A stretch of DNA of 64,000 bases from Pseudomonas sp. MM211 (GTDB taxonomy: Bacteria; Pseudomonadota; Gammaproteobacteria; Pseudomonadales; Pseudomonadaceae). The notes below the pieces were generated by a model. The model was not told the origin of the DNA and made no database searches. It was given only the letters and a program-made list of their open reading frames with translations. The translations under genes and the position numbers were made by a program. Shown here one piece after another: positions 29,316-39,437 of this stretch. The stretch is taken from NCBI RefSeq assembly GCF_020386635.1, contig NZ_CP081942.1, forward strand, positions 3,472,001 to 3,536,000. The letters run 5' to 3'. Within the stretch, counting starts at the first letter, position 1. Each line of letters begins with the position of its first letter.

Positions 29316-29627
29316 TCAGACCGGGAACAGTTCGCTCAGCTTGAGGGCCAGCATCATGTCGCCTTCGGCGCGCAGCTTGCCAGCCATGAATGCTTGCATG
29401 CCGTCGGTTTCACCGGTGGTGATGCCCTTGAAGGTTTCCTTGTCCATGATCAGCGTGACGTTGGCATCCGGGCTATCACCCTGTTTGACGTCGCAGGTGC
29501 CGTCCTTGACGATCAGGTAGTGGTTGTCGGCATCTTCGATATTGAACTGGAAGACCAGGTCCAGGCCTTCGGCGGCGCTGGGGTTGAACTTGGTCTGCAT
29601 GGTTTGGACGATGTCTGCGACGCTCAT
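29316..29627 (-). CDS. SCP2 sterol-carrier family protein
   Basis: 103-aa single-domain SCP-2 protein starting at the ATG at 29627 (MSVADIVQTMQTKFNP), with GGAAACC upstream; the frame to 29666 lacks a ribosome site. The SCP2 pattern FQFNIEDADNHYLIVKDGTC and the following LIMDKETFKGITTGETDGM, AFMAGKLRAEGDMMLALKL is typical. Such proteins bind fatty acyl chains or lipids in a hydrophobic tunnel. The gene follows the histidine phosphatase gene by 57 bp on the minus strand and is terminated immediately, suggesting a two-gene unit. Confidence 0.88.
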   Translation of the reverse strand: MSVADIVQTMQTKFNPSAAEGLDLVFQFNIEDADNHYLIVKDGTCDVKQGDSPDANVTLIMDKETFKGITTGETDGMQAFMAGKLRAEGDMMLALKLSELFPV

Positions 29628-29684
29628 GGTGGTTTCCTTTGTTTTCGGGTTGTTCTGCACCCTCACGGGTACGTTGACCGAGGC

Positions 29685-30383
29685 TCAGCGATAGGTGATG
29701 AGCGACGGTGTATTCAACAGCTGCAGATGGGCGTGGCTGTTGAACGAAGCCAGGGTCACCCGCTCGCCCTGAAACTTCAGGCAGCTTAGCGAGGTGTTGA
29801 CGATTTGCCAGTTCATTGCGAAGGCGCTGGCGACCGGCATACCGGTCAGCAGGTGCAGCAACGCGGTGATGGTGCCGCCGGAGGTGAATACGGCGACTTT
29901 CTCTCTGGATGTTGCACTGCCGAGCAGGCGCTGCAAGCCGTCGTCAACCTGGTCGACAAAGGACTGCCAGCTTTGCAGTGTCGGGGCGTCATAGTCTCCG
30001 CCGATCCAGGTTTCCAGCAGGCGCACGAACAGGCGCTGAAACTCGGCGCGGTTGTGCGCCGCATTACGCATTATTTCGATGGCTTTCGGTTCTTCGGGCA
30101 ACAGCGCCGGGAGCAGGGCGCGGATAACGCCTTCGGCGTCGAACTCGTTGAATGCCGGATCAGTTTCCAGCGCAGGGGCCTGCTCCAGTTGTTCGAGTAC
30201 CAGGCGGCCGGTGTGGGCCTGACGCAACAGGCTGCCGCTGATCGCCCGATCGAGGCACAGCCCGCTTTGCGCCAGGTGGCTGCCTAGCAGACTGGACTGC
30301 CGTTCGCCCAGGGCCGAGAGAACGTCGTAATCCTCTGCACCGAACGAAGCCTGGCCATGTCGAATCAGGTAGATGCTGCCCAC
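29685..30383 (-). CDS. Histidine phosphatase superfamily protein
   Basis: 232 aa with the phosphoglycerate-mutase-like catalytic motif LIRHGQA (Arg8, phospho-accepting His9) at the N-terminus and a second catalytic His in the downstream core (VFTSGGTITALLHLLTG replaces the usual SHG region, so the second His is less obvious). Substrate unknown. It heads the minus-strand unit with the SCP2 gene and is divergent from sohB. Confidence 0.82.
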   Translation of the reverse strand: MGSIYLIRHGQASFGAEDYDVLSALGERQSSLLGSHLAQSGLCLDRAISGSLLRQAHTGRLVLEQLEQAPALETDPAFNEFDAEGVIRALLPALLPEEPKAIEIMRNAAHNRAEFQRLFVRLLETWIGGDYDAPTLQSWQSFVDQVDDGLQRLLGSATSREKVAVFTSGGTITALLHLLTGMPVASAFAMNWQIVNTSLSCLKFQGERVTLASFNSHAHLQLLNTPSLITYR

Positions 30384-30551
30384 GTCCGCTGTAACCCGGG
30401 AATCTTGAATGTTTGCCGAGGGTAGGAGGGTGGCCGGAGGCTGTCAACGAAAATTCATACGTTTGTTTGAATTCCCGTGTCGTGCATCCGCTGAAAGCCA
30501 CGAACCTGTCTGGCCGTGCCCAGGTGGCGCCGGTATGCTTGGGCAACGCAA

Positions 30552-30568
30552 GGCCTCTGCGAGAGGCC
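30552..30568 (+). other. Hairpin just upstream of sohB
   Basis: GGCCTC (30552-30557) pairs with GAGGCC (30563-30568) across a 5-nt loop, ending 24 bp before the sohB GTG. It lies in the leader next to the ribosome site and could affect translation; no U-tract. Confidence 0.35.
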
Positions 30569-30592
30569 ATCGATTGGATATAGGGGAAGTGT

Positions 30593-31612
30593 GTGGAGTT
30601 TCTTGCTGATTACGCGGGGTTTCTGGCCAAGACAGTCACGCTGGTGGTGGCTTTCATCGTCGTACTGGTCGCCCTGGTTGCGGTGCGTAGCCGCGGCCGT
30701 CGTGGCGGCGGCCAACTGCAGGTGGTCAAACTCAACGATTTCTACAAGGCACTGCGTCAGCGCCTGGAGCAGTCGATCCTGGACAAGGATCAACTCAAGG
30801 CCCTGAGCAAGGAGGAAGCCAAGTCGGCCAAGCTGGCCAAGAAGAAGCCGCAGCAGAAGTCCCGGGTTTACGTGTTGGATTTCGATGGCGACATCAAGGC
30901 TTCGGCAACCGATGGCCTGCGCCATGAAATCACCGCACTGCTGAGCCTGGCCACGCCTCAGGATGAGGTCGTGCTGCGTCTGGAAAGTGGCGGCGGCATG
31001 GTGCACAGCTATGGGCTGGCCTCCTCGCAACTGGCGCGCATCCGTCAGGCCGGCGTTCCGCTGACGGTGTGCATCGACAAGGTCGCGGCCAGCGGCGGCT
31101 ATATGATGGCCTGCATCGGAGAGAAGATCATTTCCGCGCCGTTCGCCATCCTCGGTTCCATCGGCGTGGTCGCCCAACTGCCGAACGTCAATCGCCTGCT
31201 GAAGAAGCACGATATCGACTTCGAGGTGCTGACCGCCGGCGAGTACAAACGCACCCTCACGGTGTTCGGCGAAAACACCGAAAAGGGCCGGGAGAAGTTT
31301 CAGGAAGACCTGGAAACCACCCACGAGCTGTTCAAGAATTTCGTGGCCCGCTATCGCCCGCAGCTCGAGATCGACGAAATTGCCACTGGCGAAGTCTGGC
31401 TGGGCATGGCTGCACTGGAAAAACAGCTGGTCGATGAACTGAAAACCAGCGACGAGTACCTGGCGGAGCGTGCCCGCGAGGCCGATCTGTTCCAACTGCA
31501 CTTCGTGCAGAAAAAATCCCTTCAGGAGCGTGTCGGCCTGGCTGCCAGCGTGGCGCTGGATCGCTTCGCACTGACCTGGCTGGGCCGTCTCGGCCAGCAA
31601 CGCTTCTGGTAA
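30593..31612 (+). CDS. sohB: Protease SohB (peptidase S49)
   Basis: Inner-membrane serine protease of the signal-peptide-peptidase family. 339 aa with an N-terminal membrane helix at about 12-33 (KTVTLVVAFIVVLVALVAV) followed by an Arg-rich cytoplasmic-type flank. The S49 core contains VVLRLESGGGMVHSYG and the catalytic Ser in CIDKVAASGGYMMA; the Lys partner is in AGEYKRTLTVFG. The start is GTG at 30593 with AGGGGAAG in front. The AcuI-like gene follows 36 bp later on the same strand. Confidence 0.92.
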   Translation: MEFLADYAGFLAKTVTLVVAFIVVLVALVAVRSRGRRGGGQLQVVKLNDFYKALRQRLEQSILDKDQLKALSKEEAKSAKLAKKKPQQKSRVYVLDFDGDIKASATDGLRHEITALLSLATPQDEVVLRLESGGGMVHSYGLASSQLARIRQAGVPLTVCIDKVAASGGYMMACIGEKIISAPFAILGSIGVVAQLPNVNRLLKKHDIDFEVLTAGEYKRTLTVFGENTEKGREKFQEDLETTHELFKNFVARYRPQLEIDEIATGEVWLGMAALEKQLVDELKTSDEYLAERAREADLFQLHFVQKKSLQERVGLAASVALDRFALTWLGRLGQQRFW

Positions 31613-31648
31613 CCAGCACCTTCCGCCAAGGCGGATGAGGAGGTTCGG

Positions 31649-32641
31649 ATGACGAGTTTTTTCGCTCTACAGGCAGCCCCTGAGATAGGTGGCACGTTCA
31701 CTCAGCAAGTGGTCGAACGCGATGTCACCGACTTGCCTGCCGGCGAGCTGCTGATCCGCGTTCAGTATTCTTCTCTCAACTTCAAGGATGCGCTCTCGGC
31801 CAGTGGGCAGCGGGGTGTAAGCCGTCACTACCCGCATACCCCTGGCATCGATGCCGCTGGCGTGGTGGAACATTCCAGCGCGGCCGAATTCAACGAGGGC
31901 GACGAGGTGATCGTCACCGGCTACGACCTCGGCATGAATACCGCTGGCGGTTTTGGCCAATACATCCGTATTCCGGCCGGCTGGGCGATCAAGCGGCCCC
32001 AGGGGCTGTCGCTGCGTGAGGCGATGATTCTCGGTACCGCAGGCCTGACGGCAGCTCTGTGCGTCGACAAGCTCGAGCGTGCCGGGCTTTCTCCGGATGA
32101 CGGTTCGGTGCTGGTGACTGGCGCCACAGGCGGTGTTGGCAGCATCGCGGTGATGTTACTGAGCAAGCTGGGCTATCAGGTAACGGCGGCGACCGGCAAG
32201 GCGCAGGAAAGCGAACTGTTGACCCGCCTCGGTGCCACGCAGGTGATCCCGCGTCTCGAACTGCAGGCCGGTGCCGATCGGCCACTGCTGCGTGAGCAGT
32301 GGAGCGGTGCGGTGGATACGGTGGGGGGCGACATCCTTTTCAACGTGCTCAAGGCCACCCAATACGGCGGTAGTGTCGCCTGCTGCGGTTTGACGGCCGG
32401 GGTCGAATTCCAGGCCAGCGTGCTGCCGTTCATCCTGCGTGGCGTGAATCTGCTGGGTGTCGACTCAGTCGAGCTGCCGCTGGTGGTCAAGGCGTCGATG
32501 TGGGACAAGCTGTCGCTGCAGTGGAAGCTGCCGAACCTCGATGATCTGGTCAGCGAAGTGGGGTTGGCGCAGTTGCCGGAGGCGATCGAGCGAATTCTGC
32601 ACGGCGGCCAGGTCGGGCGGGTATTGGTCAGGCTGGATTGA
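31649..32641 (+). CDS. acuI: YhdH/AcuI-type quinone oxidoreductase (acrylyl-CoA reductase family)
   Basis: Medium-chain dehydrogenase/reductase without catalytic zinc, 330 aa. NADPH-binding motif VTGATGGVGSIAVMLL in the middle; N-terminal SSLNFKDALSASGQRGVSR and PHTPGIDAAGVVE match the YhdH family, whose characterised members reduce acrylyl-CoA to propionyl-CoA. The physiological role here (3-hydroxypropionate or acrylate detoxification) is inference. Strong GAGGAGG ribosome site; probably co-transcribed with sohB and ended by the terminator at 32662. Confidence 0.87.
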   Translation: MTSFFALQAAPEIGGTFTQQVVERDVTDLPAGELLIRVQYSSLNFKDALSASGQRGVSRHYPHTPGIDAAGVVEHSSAAEFNEGDEVIVTGYDLGMNTAGGFGQYIRIPAGWAIKRPQGLSLREAMILGTAGLTAALCVDKLERAGLSPDDGSVLVTGATGGVGSIAVMLLSKLGYQVTAATGKAQESELLTRLGATQVIPRLELQAGADRPLLREQWSGAVDTVGGDILFNVLKATQYGGSVACCGLTAGVEFQASVLPFILRGVNLLGVDSVELPLVVKASMWDKLSLQWKLPNLDDLVSEVGLAQLPEAIERILHGGQVGRVLVRLD

Positions 32642-32661
32642 CGTCGCCGGCTGGCTCAACG

Positions 32662-32693
32662 AAACGCCCGGTGCTTGCGCCGGGCGTTTTCAT
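32662..32693 (+). terminator. Terminator after the AcuI-like gene
   Basis: A 10-bp stem AAACGCCCGG (32662-32671) with 32680-32689, followed by TCATTT, 20 bp after the stop codon. Confidence 0.8.
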
Positions 32694-32745
32694 TTCAGCT
32701 GCCACCACGGCCTGTCTCTCATCGATCCATACCGTTGATCAGGCG

Positions 32746-32771
32746 AAAAAAAGCCCGGCGGGTGCCGGGCT
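32746..32771 (-). terminator. Terminator of katE (minus strand)
   Basis: AGCCCGGC (32752-32759) pairs with GCCGGGCT (32764-32771). Read on the minus strand the stem is followed by seven T, a strong intrinsic terminator 16 bp after the katE stop. It is convergent with the terminator of the upstream plus-strand unit. Confidence 0.85.
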
Positions 32772-32786
32772 CAGATGGTGCGAGTA

Positions 32787-35165
32787 TCAGACTTGTGGTG
32801 GATTGGTCTCGCGCGATGGATGGCGATGTTGGGCAATGCCGGCGATCAGTTGGTCGATGAGCGACTGATCGGCACTGCTGCCGTCGTAGACCCCCGCAGG
32901 GGCTGACTGCAGCGGTACATCGGCCTTTTCCAGCAACTGCGTGCCGGCACCGATGGCGAGAATGCTCTTGCCGTGGCGGAAGCTGTCACGCACGAACTCC
33001 AGCGCGCGCCCGTCAGCCTGCAGCGCGGTGCTGGCATCCTGACCATCGGGTACCACCAGCGCATCGAAGAGTGGCGCGGGCTGGTTTTCCAGTGAGCAGT
33101 CGGCTTCGATGACGCTGCCATCGGCGGCGGTGAACGGGCCGACCCGTGGGCCAACCAGGCGCACCACCGCGCCTTCGGCCTGCAGAGCGCTAGACACTGC
33201 TTGCAGCGAGGTGGCATCGACACCAGCAGCCAGCAGAATCGCTACCTGACGAGTGCGAATGCCGCCATCGCCTGGTCGTGCCAGCAGCGACAGGGCAGGA
33301 GAGTCATCAATTTCGGCCGCTATGGGCTGCGGATTGGCCTTTGGCAACGGTTCTGGCAATGGCATGCCGAGACCATCGGCGACGCCTTGTGCCAGCGTCT
33401 CCGAAATATTGCGCAGCATCGCCAGGGTACGGTTACGGATGCCGGGCACTGTCACCTTGCTCAATTCGAACCGCAACGCATCGATGATGTGCTGCTGCTC
33501 ATGGGCTGCCTGGCTATTGAAGAACAGGGTGGCCTGGTTGTAGTGCTCGGCGAACTTCTCCGGCTTGCCACGCACTTCGTCGCCATGAACCGGCTCGGGG
33601 AAGGGGACGAAACCCATCTCGCCGTTCTGGAACGGGCAGCCACCGGCCAGTGAGTTTGGCTCGTAGGCGACTCGGCCACGGTGGATGGTCTGGCGATGCA
33701 TGCCGTCGCGCTGATTGTTGTGAACCGGCACCACCGGGGCGTTGATCGGCAACTCCTGGAAGTTGGCACCACCCAGGCGCGTGATCTGGGTATCCACATA
33801 GGAGTGGATGCGCCCGGCCAGCAGCGGGTCGTTACTGAAGTCGATGCCGGGCACCACATGGGCGGTACAGAAGGCCACCTGCTCGGTTTCGGCGAAGAAG
33901 TTGTCCGGGTTGCGGTTGAGCACCATGCGGCCAATCGGGCGCACCGGTACCAGCTCCTCGGGAATCAGCTTGGTCGAGTCGAGAATGTCGAAGCTGAAGG
34001 ATTCCGCCTCGGCTTCGGAGATGACCTGTACGCCCAGCTCCCATTCCGGGTACTCGCCAGCCTCGATGGCTTCCCACAGATCACGGCGGTGGAAGTCCGG
34101 GTCGGCACCGGAAATCTTCACGGCCTCGTCCCACACGTGGGAGTGGGTGCCCAGCTTCGGGCTCCAGTGGAATTTGACGAAGTGCGATTCCCCGGCGGCG
34201 GTGACGAAGCGGAAGCTGTGCACGCCAAAGCCCTGCATCATCCGGTAGCTGCGCGGGATGCCGCGATCGGACATGACCCACATGATCATGTGCGCCGACT
34301 CCGGCATCAGCGAGATAAAATCCCAGAAGGTGTCATGGGCGGAAGCCGCCTGGGGCATACCGTGATGGGGCTCGGGTTTGACCGCGTGAACCAGGTCGGG
34401 AAACTTCATGGCGTCCTGAATGAAGAACACCGGGATATTGTTGCCCACCAGATCCCAGTTGCCCTGGTCGGTGTAGAACTTGACCGCGAAACCACGTGCA
34501 TCACGGGCGGTGTCTTTGGAGCCACGCTCGCCGGCCACGGTGGAGAAACGCACGAAGACCGGGGTCTGCTTGCCTGCTTCGGCGAACAGCGATGCACAGG
34601 TCAGATCCTGCAGCGAATCGTAGGTCTCGAAGTAGCCATGGGCTGCCGAACCGCGGGCGTGGACGATGCGCTCCGGAATCCGCTCATGGTCGAAATGGGT
34701 GATCTTCTCGCGGAGGATGAAGTCCTTGAGCAGTGCCGGGCCACGCAGCCCTGCCTTAAGCGAGCTCTGGTTATCGGCGATGGGCACACCAAGGTTGGTG
34801 GTCATGCCCTGGCCACCGCTGTCGGCCCTGACTCTCGGCAAGTGGCCACTGGCGGCGTTGACACCTTGTTCGGGCGCGTCACCGGTCTTTTCGTTGGTAT
34901 TGGTTTCGCTGACGGTGCTGGCACCTACGCTGAAGGGGCAGCCAACCGCAGCGCCCTGGCGTGGTTTGCTGGACGCTTCGCCGTATTCGTCGGCCTTATT
35001 GGCGTTGTGCGGCATGGCGTCGACGGTTTCGCCGGTGGCGCGTTTCTGTTCGATGACTGCCTTGCCGGTTCCGGCAGGCGGGGCCGCAGTAGCGGCGCTA
35101 TCGCTTTTCAGATAGGCGCTGTCGGCGGTAGAGGATTTCGGGGTGGAGGTTTTGCGCGAAGCCAT
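32787..35165 (-). CDS. katE: Large-subunit catalase HPII (KatE)
   Basis: Monofunctional heme catalase that breaks down hydrogen peroxide. About 792 aa from the ATG at 35165; in-frame ATGs further upstream (35192, 35180) are possible. The low-complexity Ser/Thr/Ala-rich N-terminus (1-110) precedes the catalase core with the essential His169 ([15 protein letters not shown]) and Asn near 242 (VGNNIPVFF); the proximal region has RIHSYVDTQ with the heme-ligand Tyr. The C-terminal 150 residues form the DJ-1/PfpI-like domain typical of large catalases ([22 protein letters not shown]). Usually RpoS-dependent in relatives; no promoter identified here. Confidence 0.95.
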   Translation of the reverse strand: MASRKTSTPKSSTADSAYLKSDSAATAAPPAGTGKAVIEQKRATGETVDAMPHNANKADEYGEASSKPRQGAAVGCPFSVGASTVSETNTNEKTGDAPEQGVNAASGHLPRVRADSGGQGMTTNLGVPIADNQSSLKAGLRGPALLKDFILREKITHFDHERIPERIVHARGSAAHGYFETYDSLQDLTCASLFAEAGKQTPVFVRFSTVAGERGSKDTARDARGFAVKFYTDQGNWDLVGNNIPVFFIQDAMKFPDLVHAVKPEPHHGMPQAASAHDTFWDFISLMPESAHMIMWVMSDRGIPRSYRMMQGFGVHSFRFVTAAGESHFVKFHWSPKLGTHSHVWDEAVKISGADPDFHRRDLWEAIEAGEYPEWELGVQVISEAEAESFSFDILDSTKLIPEELVPVRPIGRMVLNRNPDNFFAETEQVAFCTAHVVPGIDFSNDPLLAGRIHSYVDTQITRLGGANFQELPINAPVVPVHNNQRDGMHRQTIHRGRVAYEPNSLAGGCPFQNGEMGFVPFPEPVHGDEVRGKPEKFAEHYNQATLFFNSQAAHEQQHIIDALRFELSKVTVPGIRNRTLAMLRNISETLAQGVADGLGMPLPEPLPKANPQPIAAEIDDSPALSLLARPGDGGIRTRQVAILLAAGVDATSLQAVSSALQAEGAVVRLVGPRVGPFTAADGSVIEADCSLENQPAPLFDALVVPDGQDASTALQADGRALEFVRDSFRHGKSILAIGAGTQLLEKADVPLQSAPAGVYDGSSADQSLIDQLIAGIAQHRHPSRETNPPQV

Positions 35166-35410
35166 TTGCTTTATCCTCATCAGGGCTGCCACGCATCGGT
35201 TGTGCGCAGCTAGTTACAGACGAGAGCTACCGAGCGATTTGTAATACTTGCTCTGGCTCGGTGCCCATGACCTTGGTAGGCCTATGGGTATCGAATGACC
35301 TGGCGCGTGTTAGGTTCAGGGTAAAGTCCTCAACGGTCGCAGGCCTTGTGCCACCTTGATACAGGGCGTCGGTGCCGTCCGAACGACTACTCACTGATAC
35401 AGGAAACACC

Positions 35411-35629
35411 ATGGATACGATGGCGGTAATGATCGAGGATTGGGATGGCGACGGTGCCATACGTTTGCCCGATGAAGCATTGCAGGAACTGGGTGTCGAT
35501 GTGGGCGATAGGCTCTATCTGCTAGAAACCCTGGTGGGCAACCAGAAGGGCTTCATTCTCTCCAGACAACCACAAATCCCCGAGCGGATCGATGAGCTTG
35601 CCGAGCAGTTCGGCGAAGTCGACCGATAG
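35411..35629 (+). CDS. Small AbrB/MazE-like (SpoVT fold) protein
   Basis: 72 aa from the ATG at 35411, with AGGAAA 7 nt upstream; the frame to 35372 has no ribosome site. The N-terminal 45 residues read like a swapped-hairpin AbrB domain (GAIRLPDEALQELGVDVGDRLYLLE), as in MazE antitoxins or transcription regulators. No MazF-like toxin gene follows: the next 50 bp carry a terminator and then the convergent DUF934 gene. It is therefore an orphan, either an antitoxin relic or a stand-alone regulator. The domain call is from pattern only. Confidence 0.6.
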   Translation: MDTMAVMIEDWDGDGAIRLPDEALQELGVDVGDRLYLLETLVGNQKGFILSRQPQIPERIDELAEQFGEVDR

Positions 35630-35649
35630 CAGGAAGTCCGCGTGCAGAA

Positions 35650-35677
35650 AAAAGCCCCGCCAATTGGCGGGGCTTTT
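35650..35677. terminator. Bidirectional terminator between the AbrB-like gene and DUF934 gene
   Basis: A 28-bp perfect palindrome (arms AAAAGCCCCGCC) flanked by A-runs on the left and T-rich sequence on the right, so it can terminate both converging transcripts. Confidence 0.85.
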
Positions 35678-35681
35678 GGTT

Positions 35682-36162
35682 TCAGGCGCGGCGCCTGAAC
35701 AGAGGTACCGGCTGGTCGCTGGAGGCTTGATACACCTCGGCGAACTCCTCGAAGGCTTTCAGCGCGTCTTCGGGGTCTTTGTCTTCGCGCAGGGCGAAAG
35801 CATCGAAGCCGCAACGCTTGAGCGCCCACAGCTGGTCACGCAGCACATCGCCAATGGCGCGCAGCTCGCCCTTGAAGCCGTAGCGGGTGCGCAGCAGGTA
35901 AGCGGAGGAGGAGTGGCGGCCGTCGGTGAAGGCCGGGAAATTCAGCGCGATGAGCTGAAAATCGTCCAGCGAGTCGATGATGGACTCGATTTCTTCCTCG
36001 GCATCCAGCCACACGCCCAAACCGCCGTCGCGGGCTTTCAGCGCGTTGCCATGCTCCAGCCAGAGCGCCAGCGGGACGATCAGGTCATCGCAGTTGGACA
36101 ACTCTTCGAAGGTGGTTTCCTTCGGCAGCAGGTGCCAGCTTTCGTCGACGATCTGGCCGTTC

Positions 36163-36179
<17 letters not shown>
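35682..36179 (-). CDS. DUF934 protein linked to sulfite reductase
   Basis: 165 aa from the ATG at 36179 (MQRIIKNGQIVDESWHLL), which overlaps the end of cysI by 17 bp. DUF934 proteins are almost always next to this type of sulfite reductase gene. Visible features are the segment FPAFTDGRHSSSAYLLR and the following RYGFKGELRAIGDVLRDQL. No cofactor motif is apparent. A supporting role in the sulfite reductase reaction or its assembly is suggested by context only. Confidence 0.82.
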
Positions 36180-37821
<1,642 letters not shown>

Positions 37822-38453
37822 GGAGAATCCTGTTATCAGGCTGCTTGCCAGATCGGTGAAAGGCTACTGCGCGCAGCTGTGCGGTATGGAATCAGCCTCG
37901 AAACGGTTAACCGTCCGTTTACTGATTCCGTTCCTGGCTAGCCGTCGCTCGCAACGTTCTCGATGACCTGTTACAGCAAATCTGCGCGCACGGCCGCGCA
38001 CTCCAGGCGGAGCCGGGGGAAGATACCAGTTCAGGTTTATGCGCAAAAGTGAAGTTTTAATATATGAAAAGAACTTTTGGTGCTAAGCGAGAGGGCATGC
38101 ATAACTGCGCTGGTCGAGGGGGCTCCCAGACCGATCCGAATTGCTCTTCAGGATCCCGCGCTACTCGGGAATGGTTCGCAATAGCCCGGTAAAACAAGCG
38201 CTTGCAGCTGGGGCGAGTAAGCTGATCGTTTTCACCGCTCGCCAGCCTGAGCAGCAATTCGCTTGGCTGCAGTTATCAGATCCTGATACCAGGTAGCTTC
38301 CGGTTCGATCATACGCTCACCCTGGCCTGAAGATAGCGGGATGAGGGCCGGGTAGACAGCCGGCACGCAACGTTAAGATGAAACGCAGCGGATCATCGGG
38401 CTGTCGCAGCTATCAAGGTTTATTCAACGTCTTCACTCAATCAGAGGGGTTAC
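37822..38453. other. 632-bp gene-free stretch between cysI and the ZIP gene
   Basis: No convincing coding region: the only open frame of note (minus, 38057-38257, 66 codons) has no ribosome site and no recognisable protein. The stretch must hold the divergent promoters of cysI and the zinc transporter gene. It contains a nested inverted repeat at 37888-37929 (listed separately) and an AT-rich patch near 38046-38076. No tRNA or rRNA fold was recognised. A small RNA cannot be excluded. Confidence 0.6.
37888..37929. repeat. Nested inverted repeat upstream of cysI
   Basis: GGAATCAG (37888-37895) is repeated inverted at 37922-37929; inside it AAACGG (37901-37906) pairs with CCGTTT (37915-37920), and the centre contains the 12-bp palindrome ACGGTTAACCGT (37903-37914). 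It lies 67 bp upstream of the cysI start, in the likely promoter/leader. Could be an operator or a leader hairpin. Confidence 0.6.
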
Positions 38454-39380
38454 ATGCAAGCGCTTCCGCAGCCCAGCAGTTTTCTACAGGCCTGGCTTAC
38501 TCAGGTGCGGGCGTCGCCTTGGGTGGCCGCCGGGCTTGCGGTTGCCCTGCTGGTGGTTCTCTGGTTGCTGATAAGCAGTCTCTTCAATGTGTTTGAAGAG
38601 GGCCACCCCGAGCGTGTTCGTCATGCGCTGTACGGTGGTGGGGCAGGGTTTGCAGCAACGGCTCTGGGGGCCTTTGCGGCGTTGGCGCTTGGCACCATCA
38701 GCGTCAGAACACAGGACAGCCTGCTTGGCTTCGCCGCCGGCATGATGCTCGCCGCCAGCTCTTTCTCGCTGATCATTCCGGGCCTGGAGGCTGCCGAAAA
38801 CATCACCGGCAGCAGTATGCTGGGCGCTGCAACGGTGGTGCTGGGTCTGGCGCTTGGCGTTCTGCTGATGCTGGGACTCGACCATTTTACCCCGCACGAG
38901 CACGAGAGCACTGGGCCGCTTGGGCCACAGAGTGAGCGTCTGAACCGGGTATGGCTATTCGTCTTCGCCATCACCTTGCACAACCTGCCCGAGGGTATGG
39001 CCGTTGGCGTTGGTTTTGCCGGTGATGACATGAAAGTGGGTATACCCCTGGCGACCGCCATCGCCATCCAGGATATCCCCGAAGGACTTGCCGTCGCTCT
39101 GGCGCTGCGCACTACTGGTCTATCCGCGTTGCATGCGGCGCTGATTGCCGTCGCCAGCGGCCTGATGGAACCGCTGGGCGCATTGGTTGGCGTCGGCATG
39201 TCCAGCAGCTATGCGCTCGCTTATCCCGTCGGCTTGGGTTTGGCGGCGGGCGCGATGCTGTTCGTGGTTTCCCATGAAATCATTCCGGAAACCCATCGCA
39301 ACGGCCACCAAACGCCGGCGACTTTAGGCCTGATGGGTGGCTTTGCTGTGATGATGTTCTTGGATACGGCATTGGGTTGA
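38454..39380 (+). CDS. ZIP-family metal (zinc) transporter
   Basis: 308-aa inner-membrane protein with about eight hydrophobic segments. The two metal-binding transmembrane motifs are present: HNLPEGMAVGVGF in the fourth ZIP helix and QDIPEGLAVALALR in the fifth, plus a short His/Glu-rich cytoplasmic loop (DHFTPHEHEST) before them. This matches GufA/ZupT-like ZIPs that import Zn(2+) and related divalent ions. The long first segment before the ZIP core is common in this subgroup. Stands alone after a long intergenic region. Confidence 0.9.
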   Translation: MQALPQPSSFLQAWLTQVRASPWVAAGLAVALLVVLWLLISSLFNVFEEGHPERVRHALYGGGAGFAATALGAFAALALGTISVRTQDSLLGFAAGMMLAASSFSLIIPGLEAAENITGSSMLGAATVVLGLALGVLLMLGLDHFTPHEHESTGPLGPQSERLNRVWLFVFAITLHNLPEGMAVGVGFAGDDMKVGIPLATAIAIQDIPEGLAVALALRTTGLSALHAALIAVASGLMEPLGALVGVGMSSSYALAYPVGLGLAAGAMLFVVSHEIIPETHRNGHQTPATLGLMGGFAVMMFLDTALG

Positions 39381-39437
39381 TTGGCGTTTGCCTACGCCTG
39401 ATGCACACTGCGGCGGGTATCGGATTGAGGTTCGCGT

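Noticed and set aside
33681..35213. 510-codon plus-strand ORF opposite katE
   Set aside because: Shadow of the catalase gene; its translation is low-complexity (Gly/Val/Arg/His-rich) with no family match.
35411..35681. Toxin-antitoxin module starting with the AbrB-like gene
   Set aside because: No second gene follows; the terminator begins 21 bp after the stop.
38057..38257. 66-codon minus-strand ORF in the cysI-ZIP interval
   Set aside because: No ribosome site, no domain, and an ordinary length for chance ORFs at this GC content.
38260..38345. tRNA-like GGTTCGATC segment near 38303
   Set aside because: No acceptor stem, anticodon arm or CCA-compatible 3' end could be paired around it.
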